In this document: positions 17,059 to 25,595 of the stretch, piece by piece | Position numbering within the stretch: position 1 is the stretch's first letter | Layout of the letters: each line of letters starts with the position of its first letter | From: Bacteroides caccae | GTDB taxonomy: Bacteria; Bacteroidota; Bacteroidia; Bacteroidales; Bacteroidaceae | Assembly (NCBI RefSeq): GCF_002222615.2 | Contig: NZ_CP022412.2 | Location: 1,550,001-1,614,000 of the forward strand | Direction of reading: 5' to 3' | DNA length: 64,000 nucleotides | Made by a program: the position numbers and the translations under genes | Notes under the pieces: model-generated | Told to the model about the DNA's origin: nothing | What the model saw: only the letters and a program-made list of their open reading frames with translations | The model's database searches: none

Positions 17059-18078
17059 ATGAAAGAAATAGACTGGGCGAATCTGTCGTTTGGATACATG
17101 AGGACAGATTACAATGTGAGAATCAATTTCCGCAATGGTAAGTGGGGTGAACTGGAAGTCAGCAGTGAAGAATATCTTAACTTGCACATGGCGGCTACTT
17201 GTTTGCACTATGGTCAGGAAGCATTTGAAGGACTGAAAGCATTCCGTGGAAAAGACGGAAAAGTGCGTATCTTCCGTCTGGAAGAAAATGCGGCGCGTCT
17301 GCAATCTACCTGCCAGGGAATCCTTATGGCGGAGCTTCCTACCGAACGTTTTAAAGAAGCTATCCTGAAAGTTGTGAAACTGAACGAACGTTTTATCCCT
17401 CCTTATGAGACAGGTGCTTCTCTTTATATCCGTCCGTTATTGATTGGAACAAGTGCTCAGGTGGGTGTGCATCCGGCTGACGAATATATGTTTGTGGTAT
17501 TTGTGACTCCCGTGGGACCGTACTTTAAGGGTGGTTTCTCTACCAATCCTTACGTAATCATTCGTGAATTCGACCGTGCCGCTCCTCATGGAACTGGTAT
17601 TTACAAGGTGGGTGGTAACTATGCAGCCAGTCTTCGTGCCAACAAGAAAGCACATGACTTGGGGTACTCTTGCGAGTTCTATCTCGATGCAAAAGAAAAG
17701 AAATATATCGATGAATGTGGTGCTGCCAATTTCTTCGGTATTAAAGATAATACGTATATCACGCCGAAATCAACTTCTATCCTGCCTTCTATCACTAATA
17801 AGAGCTTGATGCAGTTGGCGGAAGATATGGGAATTAAAGTCGAACGCCGCCCGATTCCGGAAGAAGAACTGGCTACGTTCGAAGAAGCCGGTGCTTGCGG
17901 TACGGCTGCCGTTATCAGTCCGATTGAACGTATTGATGATCTGGAGAATGGCAAATCATACGTTATCTCCAAGGATGGAAAGCCGGGACCGATTTGTACG
18001 AAATTGTACAACAAGCTGCGGGGTATCCAGTACGGTGATGAACCGGATACGCATGGTTGGGTGACAATTGTCGAATAG
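17059..18078 (+). CDS. ilvE: Branched-chain amino acid aminotransferase
   Basis: A 339-residue fold-type IV PLP enzyme. The PLP lysine is Lys183 in GIYKVGGNYAAS. YIRPLLIGTSAQVG and FEEAGACGTAAVISPI are typical of the class II branched-chain aminotransferases. It makes the last step to Leu, Ile and Val and the first step of their breakdown. No leader peptide or attenuator is visible in the 51 bases before it. A long hairpin follows the gene. Confidence 0.94.
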   Translation: MKEIDWANLSFGYMRTDYNVRINFRNGKWGELEVSSEEYLNLHMAATCLHYGQEAFEGLKAFRGKDGKVRIFRLEENAARLQSTCQGILMAELPTERFKEAILKVVKLNERFIPPYETGASLYIRPLLIGTSAQVGVHPADEYMFVVFVTPVGPYFKGGFSTNPYVIIREFDRAAPHGTGIYKVGGNYAASLRANKKAHDLGYSCEFYLDAKEKKYIDECGAANFFGIKDNTYITPKSTSILPSITNKSLMQLAEDMGIKVERRPIPEEELATFEEAGACGTAAVISPIERIDDLENGKSYVISKDGKPGPICTKLYNKLRGIQYGDEPDTHGWVTIVE

Positions 18079-18088
18079 TACTATCTTT

Positions 18089-18164
18089 CGCCACAGAGAA
18101 CACAAAGGACACGGAGCCTTATAATTCATTTATAATCTCTGTGTCCTTTGTGTTCTCTGTGGTG
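18089..18164. repeat. Long inverted repeat between ilvE and trmB
   Basis: Arms 18091-18116 and 18137-18162 are 26 bases long and complementary except for one mismatch, with a 20-base AT-rich loop. The arm sequence begins CCACAGAGAACACAAAGGAC. I know this CACAGAG-type repeat from the intergenic regions of many unrelated bacteria. It may act as a transcript end for ilvE, although no T tract follows. Confidence 0.85.
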
Positions 18165-18183
18165 AGAAACTTATAAAGATTGA

Positions 18184-18942
18184 ATGGGAAAGAATAAATT
18201 AGAGAAGTTTGCCGATATGGCGAGTTATCCGCATGTGTTCGAATATCCGTATTCGGCAGTGGATAATGTGCCTTTTGACATGAAGGGAAATTGGCACAAG
18301 GAGTTTTTCAAGAACGATCATCCGATTGTGCTCGAACTGGGCTGTGGACGGGGAGAATATACGGTCGGTCTGGGGAAGATGTTTCCTGAAAAGAACTTTA
18401 TTGCGGTAGATATTAAAGGAGCCCGTATGTGGACGGGGGCAACGGAGTCGTTGCAGGCCGGAATGAAGAATGTGGCATTCCTGCGCACGAACATTGAAAT
18501 CATCGAACGGTTCTTTGCCGAAGGCGAAGTGAGCGAGATATGGCTTACGTTCTCCGACCCGCAAATGAAGAAGGCGACCAAGCGGCTTACTTCGACCTAT
18601 TTTATGGAACGGTATCGGAAGTTCCTCAAACCGAACGGTATCATTCACCTGAAGACGGACAGTAACTTTATGTTCACTTATACAAAGTATATGATAGAAA
18701 CGAACGGGCTTCCGGTGGAGTTTATGACGGAGGATTTATATCATTCGGATCTGGTAGACGATATTCTTGGTATCAAGACCTACTATGAACAACAATGGCT
18801 CGACCGGGGTTTAAATATCAAGTATATCAAATTCCGCCTTCCGCAAGAAGGACAGTTGAAGGAACCGGATGTGGAAATTGAACTGGATTCATACCGCAGT
18901 TATAATCGTAGTAAGCGGAGTGGATTGCAGACTAGTAAATAA
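18184..18942 (+). CDS. trmB: tRNA (guanine-N7-)-methyltransferase
   Basis: A 252-residue protein with the SAM-binding motif [16 protein letters not shown] at about residue 55 and the TrmB-specific [16 protein letters not shown] at about 120-135 and later HLKTDS. It methylates G46 in the variable loop of tRNA. The start is the ATG at 18184, 20 bases after the long inverted repeat. A short hairpin (18950-18980) follows the gene. Confidence 0.94.
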   Translation: MGKNKLEKFADMASYPHVFEYPYSAVDNVPFDMKGNWHKEFFKNDHPIVLELGCGRGEYTVGLGKMFPEKNFIAVDIKGARMWTGATESLQAGMKNVAFLRTNIEIIERFFAEGEVSEIWLTFSDPQMKKATKRLTSTYFMERYRKFLKPNGIIHLKTDSNFMFTYTKYMIETNGLPVEFMTEDLYHSDLVDDILGIKTYYEQQWLDRGLNIKYIKFRLPQEGQLKEPDVEIELDSYRSYNRSKRSGLQTSK

Positions 18943-18949
18943 AGAATAA

Positions 18950-18980
18950 TTGAGTGGAACGTTCGACGTTCCGCTCTCAA
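18950..18980. terminator. Hairpin between trmB and mrp
   Basis: TTGAGTGGAACGT (18950-18962) pairs with ACGTTCCGCTCTCAA (18966-18980) around a 3-base loop, with a small bulge. There is no T tract, so it may be a processing or repeat hairpin rather than a terminator. Confidence 0.5.
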
Positions 18981-18993
18981 CTCTGAATGAATT

Positions 18994-20094
18994 ATGACAC
19001 TTTATCCTAAATTAATATTGGATGCACTGGCTACGGTGCGTTATCCCGGTACGGGAAAGAATCTGGTGGAAGCGGAGATGGTTGCTGATAATCTCCGGAT
19101 TGATGGTATGTCAGTCAGTTTCTCATTGATATTTGAGAAGCCGACCGATCCGTTTATGAAATCTATGGTGAAGGCTGCCGAAACAGCTATTCATACTTAT
19201 GTGTCGCCTGATGTGCAAGTTACGGTTGCGACGGAAAGCAAGCAGGCTGCCCGTCCGGAAGTAGGAAAGCTGCTTCCGCAGGTGAAGAATATCATCGGTA
19301 TATCTTCCGGTAAGGGTGGGGTAGGCAAATCTACCGTCTCGGCGAATCTGGCAGTTGCTTTGGCAAAATTGGGTTATAAGGTCGGTTTGCTTGATGCGGA
19401 TATCTTCGGACCATCTATGCCGAAAATGTTTCAGGTGGAGGACGCGCGTCCGTATGCCGAACGTATTGACGGTCGCGACTTGATTATTCCTGTTGAGAAA
19501 TACGGTGTGAAGTTATTGTCTATCGGCTTCTTTGTCGACCCCGATCAGGCTACGTTGTGGCGTGGTGGAATGGCTAGCAATGCGCTGAAACAGTTGATTG
19601 GCGATGCTTCTTGGGGTGAACTGGATTATTTCCTGATTGACCTTCCTCCGGGCACGAGTGATATTCATTTGACTGTCGTGCAGACGTTGGCTATGACAGG
19701 CGCTATTGTTGTCAGCACTCCGCAGGCGGTAGCTTTAGCGGATGCCCGTAAGGGAATCAATATGTTCACTAATGATAAGGTGAATGTGCCTATTCTCGGA
19801 TTAGTTGAGAATATGGCTTGGTTTACTCCTGCTGAACTTCCGGATAATAAATACTATATCTTCGGTAAGGAAGGAGCCAAGAAGTTGGCGGAGGAGATGA
19901 ATGTTCCTTTGCTGGGACAGATTCCTATTGTGCAGAGTATTTGCGAAGGAGGAGACAATGGTACGCCTGTTGCACTGGATGAAGATTCGGTGACTGGTCG
20001 TGCTTTCTTGTCGTTGGCTGCCAGTGTGGTGCGTCAGGTTGATCGGCGGAACGTAGAAATGGCTCCGACACAGATTGTTGAGATGCATAAATAA
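18994..20094 (+). CDS. mrp: Mrp/NBP35 family iron-sulfur cluster carrier ATPase
   Basis: A 366-residue protein. An N-terminal DUF59/MIP18-like domain (residues 1-85) precedes the P-loop domain, with the deviant Walker [15 protein letters not shown] at about 103-116 and the [15 protein letters not shown] segment. The CxxC that binds a bridging cluster in many Mrp proteins is not seen: the corresponding place reads [18 protein letters not shown]. Bacteroidota members often show this form. It is believed to load Fe-S clusters onto target proteins. The terminator at 20153-20192 lies downstream. Confidence 0.9.
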   Translation: MTLYPKLILDALATVRYPGTGKNLVEAEMVADNLRIDGMSVSFSLIFEKPTDPFMKSMVKAAETAIHTYVSPDVQVTVATESKQAARPEVGKLLPQVKNIIGISSGKGGVGKSTVSANLAVALAKLGYKVGLLDADIFGPSMPKMFQVEDARPYAERIDGRDLIIPVEKYGVKLLSIGFFVDPDQATLWRGGMASNALKQLIGDASWGELDYFLIDLPPGTSDIHLTVVQTLAMTGAIVVSTPQAVALADARKGINMFTNDKVNVPILGLVENMAWFTPAELPDNKYYIFGKEGAKKLAEEMNVPLLGQIPIVQSICEGGDNGTPVALDEDSVTGRAFLSLAASVVRQVDRRNVEMAPTQIVEMHK

Positions 20095-20152
20095 GCAAGA
20101 CGGACAGAGATTGAATCGCTTGTGATGACGACAAGCTTCCGTAATCGTATAA

Positions 20153-20192
20153 AAACGCCTCCATAGTTTTCGAAAAGACTATGGAGGCGTTT
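20153..20192. terminator. Bidirectional terminator between mrp and the tlpA-like gene
   Basis: Arms 20153-20167 and 20178-20192 (AAACGCCTCCATAGT and its complement) are perfect over 15 bases. An A tract on the left gives a T tract for minus-strand transcripts; the plus-strand T tract is shorter. Confidence 0.85.
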
Positions 20193-20220
20193 CCTATGAT
20201 CAAGGTGATGTACTTTACGA

Positions 20221-22116
20221 TTACTTCTTTAAAGCTTTCATCAGTTGCTTTTTCATCGTGTCTGTACCTGGGAATCCCGTTTGCTTGAAGGTTGTATTTC
20301 CTTCTGCATCTATTACGAAATAAGTAGGAACTCCGCCGATTTTAAACGTAGACATCAGATACGCCCATTGATCATTTGTTACGCGGAAATGTTCTCCGTG
20401 AATATCGGGGATCATATTCTCCCAAGTGCCTTTCGGAGAGGTTTCTCCTGTGATATACAGGTAAAGAATGTCTTCGTCTTTCAGTTCTTCTTTCATGGGG
20501 ATCATAGCCTTGTTGGCCATTCGGCACGGTCCGCACCAAGTTGCCCAGAAGTCAACCAGCAGTACGTGTCCGCGGAATTTGGAGATGATAGTCGAAAAGA
20601 GTTCTTCGTTTGTTACTTTCCCGATTTCATTGATTTTATATCCGGTCTTTTGCTTGTTCAGTTCTATCTTCTTGAGTAGTTTATCATTAAGGACCGTCAA
20701 CAACTGTTTGTAGGCAGGAGAAGGCAGGGCTTCAAGGACTGCTTTCTGTTCGGCAGTCAATGGTGTGAAATCTTCTATGGAGCGATAGCACTTGTATGCT
20801 TCTCCCATTTGAAACAAGATTCCTTGGTTGGTACCCAACTTCTCTTCCATAAGATCTTTTCTGGAACTGAATATTCCTGCTCCGTATGCAAATTCCGGGG
20901 CATACAAATCTACCGGCTCATTGAGTGTAAAATCTTTGAGTACATCAAGATAATCGACTGGAAATTCTATTTTGGTATTTGTGTAATACTCTTTAGTCTG
21001 TTCTCTGTTTAATTTCTGACTGACAACATGGGCACGCATGATAATGTCTTTTCCCATAAATAATCCGATAGCTGTGGTAATATCCGTATTGGCTTTCAGA
21101 ATTTCTTTGGCAGCAGAACTGAGAGGAGCTTCATCTATCTGTTTGTAGGTGTTAAGACGTTTCTCTAAAAAGTAATCTTTTAGTCCGTTTATATCTTTTC
21201 CGGCTACATCTTTGACAATCTTGCTCGGGTTGTCAACCAAGTTACTTGGAATAGAATTGTCTGATAACTCTTGTTGAAGGTCAGCCAGATAACCTCCATA
21301 ATAAGCTTTTTTGCCATAGGGCTTGTTGTCTTTCTGGAGATGTGATTGTTGGCGTGAACACTCGGCTGTGTTAACGATGATAGTACTTTCTTTTCCAGGA
21401 GCCAGCAAGCAAGGAATTTGTGCAAAGGGGAAAACAAGGGTGGCAGGAGTTACGGTAATAACATCTGTCTGAACCTGAAAACTTCCGTCTTCCTTGATAG
21501 TTACTTCTTCGGCATAATTTAACCACCTGATCGGGTCGTTTAAACGTAACTGTCCGGAGCTTGGCATATCTTTTTGATACCCTGTCACTTGTCCTTTTAA
21601 TGTTGCTTTTCCATACGCAAATTCAGGTACCGGCAGTTCTGCCTTTTTGTTTATCTTATGAATAACGGCTCCTTTGGGTAATGCAGACTTACGGAAATCT
21701 TTTTCATTCAACTGTATTCCCCATATTTTGTATGCTCCGTCAAAATCTCCTTCTGAGAAATCCAGACTTGTTACGTTTGCTGGTATGGGTGGGAAAAGTA
21801 ACTGAAATTCTGCCTCACCGGATTCAGGCATCCAGAATTCTTTGTCCAATGTGATGCCTACACCTTTGCGGATCGGGTATAAGGCCCCTTTTTCATCTTT
21901 GAGGAAACTGCCACTGGCTATTTTTATCCAGTATTTCGGACGATAAAATGCTTTGATGTATACAGTGGTAACTGTGTCACTCATGACAATTTTGTCAACT
22001 TCAATATTTGAAGAGCTCCAAGCTAGAAAAGGTGGGCGCTCGATAACTCTGTCTTTGGCTTGTACGGTGCAAACTACGCAGAGTATCAAACCCATAATCC
22101 ATGAGAATCTTTTCAT
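20221..22116 (-). CDS. Large TlpA-like thioredoxin-domain protein
   Basis: A 631-residue exported protein. The start is taken at the ATG at 22116, which gives a proper signal peptide (MKRFSWIMGLILCVVCTVQA); the frame is open 18 codons further but a promoter -7 box (TATATTTG, 22138-22145) lies in that stretch. The first 450 residues have no domain I can name with confidence. The last 140 form a TlpA-like thioredoxin domain with DFWATWCGPCRMA (cysteines 528 and 531) and a cis-Pro segment GGVPTYFVID. It resembles Bacteroidota proteins induced by oxidative or nutrient stress. It lies downstream of the BlaR1/BlaI pair on the same strand but has its own promoter. Confidence 0.85.
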   Translation of the reverse strand: MKRFSWIMGLILCVVCTVQAKDRVIERPPFLAWSSSNIEVDKIVMSDTVTTVYIKAFYRPKYWIKIASGSFLKDEKGALYPIRKGVGITLDKEFWMPESGEAEFQLLFPPIPANVTSLDFSEGDFDGAYKIWGIQLNEKDFRKSALPKGAVIHKINKKAELPVPEFAYGKATLKGQVTGYQKDMPSSGQLRLNDPIRWLNYAEEVTIKEDGSFQVQTDVITVTPATLVFPFAQIPCLLAPGKESTIIVNTAECSRQQSHLQKDNKPYGKKAYYGGYLADLQQELSDNSIPSNLVDNPSKIVKDVAGKDINGLKDYFLEKRLNTYKQIDEAPLSSAAKEILKANTDITTAIGLFMGKDIIMRAHVVSQKLNREQTKEYYTNTKIEFPVDYLDVLKDFTLNEPVDLYAPEFAYGAGIFSSRKDLMEEKLGTNQGILFQMGEAYKCYRSIEDFTPLTAEQKAVLEALPSPAYKQLLTVLNDKLLKKIELNKQKTGYKINEIGKVTNEELFSTIISKFRGHVLLVDFWATWCGPCRMANKAMIPMKEELKDEDILYLYITGETSPKGTWENMIPDIHGEHFRVTNDQWAYLMSTFKIGGVPTYFVIDAEGNTTFKQTGFPGTDTMKKQLMKALKK

Positions 22117-22137
22117 ACGAATAGTGTTTATTTCGAA

Positions 22138-22145
22138 CAAATATA
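22138..22145 (-). promoter_or_regulatory. Bacteroides-type -7 box for the tlpA-like gene
   Basis: The minus strand reads TATATTTG, 21 bases before the start codon. Confidence 0.6.
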
Positions 22146-22213
22146 ACGATATTTTTGTGACTATCCTCAAAAAAGTAGAAAAAGATGTATCTTTTTTCCG
22201 ATACCGATGAACG

Positions 22214-22245
22214 CCTTATCTCCCCCGGTATGGGGGAGGAGGCGC
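22214..22245 (-). terminator. GC-rich hairpin after the blaR1-like gene
   Basis: CTCCCCC (22220-22226) and GGGGGAG (22232-22238) form a tight stem, extended by GCC/GGC at the base. On the minus strand it follows the stop codon of the BlaR1-like gene by about 20 bases. No T tract is seen. Confidence 0.5.
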
Positions 22246-22261
22246 GGCACCGGGGAAATGT

Positions 22262-24067
22262 TTATTGTAATTTGAAAACTATCGGAAGGGTATATTCTAC
22301 TGCAATGGCTTGTCCGCCTTGTTGTCCGGGTTCCCATTTGGGCATAGTGCTCACTACACGGATCGCCTCTGCATCAAGCAACGGAGATATGCTACGCAAT
22401 ACTTTTATATTGGATATGCTTCCGTCTTTACCGACAATCATTTGTAGGATGACTCTGCCTTGCTCCTTATTCTTTTGTGCAATAGTCGGATATTTGATGT
22501 TTCTGGCAAGATATTGCATCAGACCGGGTATTCCTCCGGGGAATTTAGGCATTACTTCCGCTACTTTGAGTGCTGTACCTGATTTTGCGTCTGTTGCGTT
22601 GGCATTAGAATCTTCTTTTGGACCATACGCTACTACAACTACTTCTTCCAGATCAGCTTGTTTTATTTCTTTTCCCTTTGAAGGAGCTGGACCTTGTAGC
22701 CTGAACATTACAGGAACTGAGAATCTGACATTTACATTTTCTCCTCTTTGTTTACCCGGTTTCCATTGGGGCATAGCGGCAATTACTCTTACAGCTTCCT
22801 TGTCAAGATAGGGATCTACGCTTCGGGCTACTTTTATGTCGGATATGTTTCCGTCTTTTTTAACAACGAAACTAACAATGACGCGTCCTTGTTTTCCGTT
22901 TTCATGAGCTGTTACAGGATATTTGATGTTTTTAGCTAAATATTGCATCAAGGCTTGTTGCCCTCCCGGAAATTCGGGCATTACTTCTACAACTTCAAAT
23001 ACCACAGAATCGGGTATACTCTTGCTTTGAGCGATAGGTGTTGACTTTGCGATTTCTTTTTTGGCCGGCAGAGCGACTGTTTGCTGAATTTCTTCACTTT
23101 GCAGTTCGGGGATATTTGCAATTTCCGGCTGAGGAGTGTTAACCTGTTCCATAACCTCTTTTGCAAATCTTTCTGTGGTACGGGCTACTACTTCGATGTT
23201 GCTGACAATCATCAACAGGGCAGCCAAGGGAAGAAACATGATATATTTTGTTCTTCCTATTTCTTTGGTTCTTCGTTTGTTCATCATTTTGATACGATTT
23301 TTAAGTGGTAAAACATTGAAACTATTTGATAAATTTGCTGCAGCCTTGTGATGAGCCAGTCCTAACAAGTGGTACTGGTATGATTTACTGTCATGTCCCG
23401 TCTCCAATACCCGGCTGTCTGCCATGTATTCGAGATTGCCTCTGACTTCCCGTTTCATAAGCCAGCTAAATGGATTGAACCAGCAGAATATGCACATTAT
23501 TTCACTGATTAATACATCTATCGAGTGGTATTGACGGGCGTGAGTTTCTTCATGGGTGATTATCTCACTAATTTCAGAGTCGGTATGTGACTGTGGGTGT
23601 ATGAATATCCAATGAAAAAAAGAGAACGGTCCTGCTTCTTTCTTTAATAGGTGTACACGCACTCCTTTCAATTGGCTTTTGGAACATTGAAAATGCAGTC
23701 GCATGATACTTCCTAGTTGAAGGAAGAAACGGGCGGTCAGTAGTAATACTCCGCTCCAATAGATAATGCCTGTGAGAAGTTTGATTAGCTCTTGCCAATT
23801 AATCTCTGTTTCTTGTGGAATGGTAACGACTTGTTCCGGAAGTATGATTGTTGCATAAAGATCTGCCATTGCTACCATTGGCTCGTGTGCTTTTATCCAC
23901 CCTTCAATATTTAGTAAAGGGTAGAGCAAGGAAATGGCAAAAAAACATAACAAGGCTATCCGTCGCCAGTGAAAGAAGGTGTCTTTATGAAAGAACAACC
24001 GATAGAAGGCGTAGAACAAAGCAATTGCTACATTTATCTTTAGAAAATAGGCTAATTCCGGAGTCAT
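22262..24067 (-). CDS. BlaR1-like M56 membrane metalloprotease with two TonB_C domains
   Basis: A 601-residue protein. About four membrane segments occupy residues 1-125 and one more lies near 275-295. The zinc protease motif is HEETH at 172-176 (M56/BlaR1 family). The outer part, instead of a penicillin-binding sensor, holds two TonB C-terminal domains in tandem (about 360-450 and 505-601), each with QYLA(K/R)NIKYP, GRVI, DGxIS(D/N)IKV and MPxWxPG motifs. BlaR1 proteins cleave or inactivate their partner repressor, here the BlaI-like gene 19 bases upstream. What the TonB_C domains sense or touch is unknown; similar fusions are common in Bacteroidota. Confidence 0.88.
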   Translation of the reverse strand: MTPELAYFLKINVAIALFYAFYRLFFHKDTFFHWRRIALLCFFAISLLYPLLNIEGWIKAHEPMVAMADLYATIILPEQVVTIPQETEINWQELIKLLTGIIYWSGVLLLTARFFLQLGSIMRLHFQCSKSQLKGVRVHLLKKEAGPFSFFHWIFIHPQSHTDSEISEIITHEETHARQYHSIDVLISEIMCIFCWFNPFSWLMKREVRGNLEYMADSRVLETGHDSKSYQYHLLGLAHHKAAANLSNSFNVLPLKNRIKMMNKRRTKEIGRTKYIMFLPLAALLMIVSNIEVVARTTERFAKEVMEQVNTPQPEIANIPELQSEEIQQTVALPAKKEIAKSTPIAQSKSIPDSVVFEVVEVMPEFPGGQQALMQYLAKNIKYPVTAHENGKQGRVIVSFVVKKDGNISDIKVARSVDPYLDKEAVRVIAAMPQWKPGKQRGENVNVRFSVPVMFRLQGPAPSKGKEIKQADLEEVVVVAYGPKEDSNANATDAKSGTALKVAEVMPKFPGGIPGLMQYLARNIKYPTIAQKNKEQGRVILQMIVGKDGSISNIKVLRSISPLLDAEAIRVVSTMPKWEPGQQGGQAIAVEYTLPIVFKLQ

Positions 24068-24086
24068 AATGGATATCTTTTTACTA

Positions 24087-24452
24087 TTAATTATCTTTTC
24101 CTTTTTCTATCAGTTCGATAATGTCTTTGAGATCATCAGTCGATAACTTTTGGTCTTTGGCAAAGAAAGAAACCATTTCTTTGTAGGAATTTTCAAAGTA
24201 ATTACGAACTACGCTACTCATAAAGTGACGTTTGTATTCATTTTCTCGAATGGCAGGAGTGTATTGATAGGTATTTCCCACACGTTTTGATGTGACATAC
24301 CCCTTTCGTTCGAGGTTTTTTACGATCGATGCTACCGTTGTATAAGGAGGAGCCGGTTGCGGATACTTCGCAACGATATCTTTTACGAAACAGCTTTGTA
24401 ACTCCCAAACGTAGATCATTACTTCTTCTTCTTGTATTGTTAACTTTTCCAT
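24087..24452 (-). CDS. BlaI/MecI family transcriptional repressor
   Basis: A 121-residue protein of the usual length. The winged helix spans about residues 1-75 (LTIQEEEVMIYVWE, YTTVASIVKNLERKGYVTSKR) and the C-terminal dimerisation helices follow. BlaI proteins bind short palindromes and are released by proteolysis set off by their BlaR1 partner, encoded next. The upstream palindrome at 24488-24502 is a likely operator. The ATG at 24452 is the first in frame. Confidence 0.92.
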   Translation of the reverse strand: MEKLTIQEEEVMIYVWELQSCFVKDIVAKYPQPAPPYTTVASIVKNLERKGYVTSKRVGNTYQYTPAIRENEYKRHFMSSVVRNYFENSYKEMVSFFAKDQKLSTDDLKDIIELIEKGKDN

Positions 24453-24487
24453 GGAGATGTTGTTTAATTACGATTACTTCGCAAATC

Positions 24488-24502
24488 TACGAATATTTCG
24501 TA
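24488..24502. promoter_or_regulatory. Palindrome upstream of blaI, likely operator
   Basis: TACGAA-TAT-TTCGTA is a perfect palindrome with 3 central bases, 36 bases before the blaI start. Its size and the outer TAC/GTA match the general form of BlaI/MecI operators (TACA/TGTA type). Binding has not been shown. Confidence 0.55.
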
Positions 24503-24699
24503 ATAAAGCAATAATTAGTCAGTTAATTATTGTAAATGTATGATTACTGCAATAATATTTTGATTAAGGAGTAATCGGAAAATTATTTAAGCATAAAAAT
24601 TGGTTGGATAGGCGCTATTTTTGCCTAAATAATCACACTTTAATAACATTTGTGGAAAAAAGGTGTCATTGGAGACTTTTTTATATAAAATAAATGAAA

Positions 24700-24707
24700 T
24701 ATATTTG
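24700..24707 (+). promoter_or_regulatory. Bacteroides-type -7 box (TATATTTG) for the outer-membrane barrel gene
   Basis: TATATTTG with TTTT 19 bases upstream (24677-24680). The leader would be about 135 bases. Inside it AGGTGCG (24736-24742) can pair with CGCACTT (24777-24783). The gap 24453-24848 otherwise holds the blaI operator and no gene. Confidence 0.5.
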
Positions 24708-24848
24708 TGGCTGTAAAACAGACGTTAAATATGAAAGGTGCGTTTCGATACTGTTGATAAGGTACGGAAGATTCCCCGCACTTAGCGAAGAAGTTAATTA
24801 ATAATGCCAACCAGAGGGAGGAGGAAGGTACACTAAAAAATAAATGAT

Positions 24849-25436
24849 ATGAAAAAAGGTTTGATTTTTGTGCTATTTGCACTTGTTTCTATCGTTTCTT
24901 ATTCTCAGATTTCTTGGAATGCTAAGGTCGGTATGAACATGAGTAATTTCACCGGAGATTCTGACACTGACATGAGAGTTGGGTTTAATGTTGGTGTTGG
25001 TATGGAATATCAGTTTACTGATATGTGGTCTATTCAACCTTCTTTGATGTTCACCCAGAAAGGAGCTAAAATGGATGAGTTGAAAGCTAATCCTATGTAT
25101 TTGGAAATTCCTGTAATGGCTGCTGCGAGATTTGCAATTGCTGACAATCAAAATATTGTGGTAAAAGCAGGCCCTTATTTTGGCTTTGGTATTGCTGGTA
25201 AATATAAAGCAGGGGGTGAAAAGATTGATTTCTTTAAAGACACTAAAGATGAAGACGGTGATATCTTAATGGAAGGTGCAAAGAAGTTCGATGCAGGTCT
25301 TGGTGTAGGTGTTGCTTATGAAATCAATAAATTCTTTATTGATTTGACTGGAGAATTTGGTTTGACTAAAATATATGATGGTGATGGTGCTCCGAAGAAC
25401 ATCAACTTCTCTATCGGTGTAGGTTACAAATTCTAA
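24849..25436 (+). CDS. Outer-membrane beta-barrel protein (PorT/OmpA-barrel-like)
   Basis: A 195-residue protein with a signal peptide (residues 1-19, ending SYS). The rest is a series of amphipathic strands, such as WNAKVGMNMSNFTGD and VGVGMEYQFTDMWSIQPSLMF, and ends in the aromatic ISIGVGYKF-like sequence NFSIGVGYKF, the expected signal for outer-membrane insertion. This is the small eight-strand-type barrel common in Bacteroidota (outer membrane protein beta-barrel domain). The function is not known. A structured leader and a terminator flank it. Confidence 0.85.
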   Translation: MKKGLIFVLFALVSIVSYSQISWNAKVGMNMSNFTGDSDTDMRVGFNVGVGMEYQFTDMWSIQPSLMFTQKGAKMDELKANPMYLEIPVMAAARFAIADNQNIVVKAGPYFGFGIAGKYKAGGEKIDFFKDTKDEDGDILMEGAKKFDAGLGVGVAYEINKFFIDLTGEFGLTKIYDGDGAPKNINFSIGVGYKF

Positions 25437-25468
25437 TAGAATTATACTCTCTTTATAATATCTCTGAA

Positions 25469-25509
25469 AATCCTTCGCCTTATACTCTCTTTGGGCGGGG
25501 GATTTTTTT
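25469..25509 (+). terminator. Terminator of the outer-membrane barrel gene
   Basis: AATCCTTCGCC (25469-25479) pairs with GGGCGGGGGATT (25493-25504), followed by a T tract. Confidence 0.75.
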
Positions 25510-25529
25510 ATGGGTTTCTCCTTATAAAA

Positions 25530-25571
25530 AGAAAAACGGCGTATCCTCCTTATAAAAGGGGGCGCCGTTAC
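25530..25571 (-). terminator. Terminator of the exporter operon (minus strand)
   Basis: AACGGCG (25535-25541) and CGCCGTT (25563-25569) form the base of a hairpin with further CCTCCTT/AAGGGGG pairing; the minus-strand continuation is T-rich. Confidence 0.7.
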
Positions 25572-25595
25572 TATCTCTCTCTTTTGTTGTTTCAA

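Noticed and set aside
22185..22811. Open frame of 208 codons on the plus strand opposite the blaR1-like gene
   Set aside because: It runs antiparallel through the TonB_C domains, has no recognisable domain, and blaR1 fully explains the region.
24681..24848. Possible riboswitch upstream of the outer-membrane barrel gene
   Set aside because: One weak stem is visible but no conserved core of any riboswitch class that I know.
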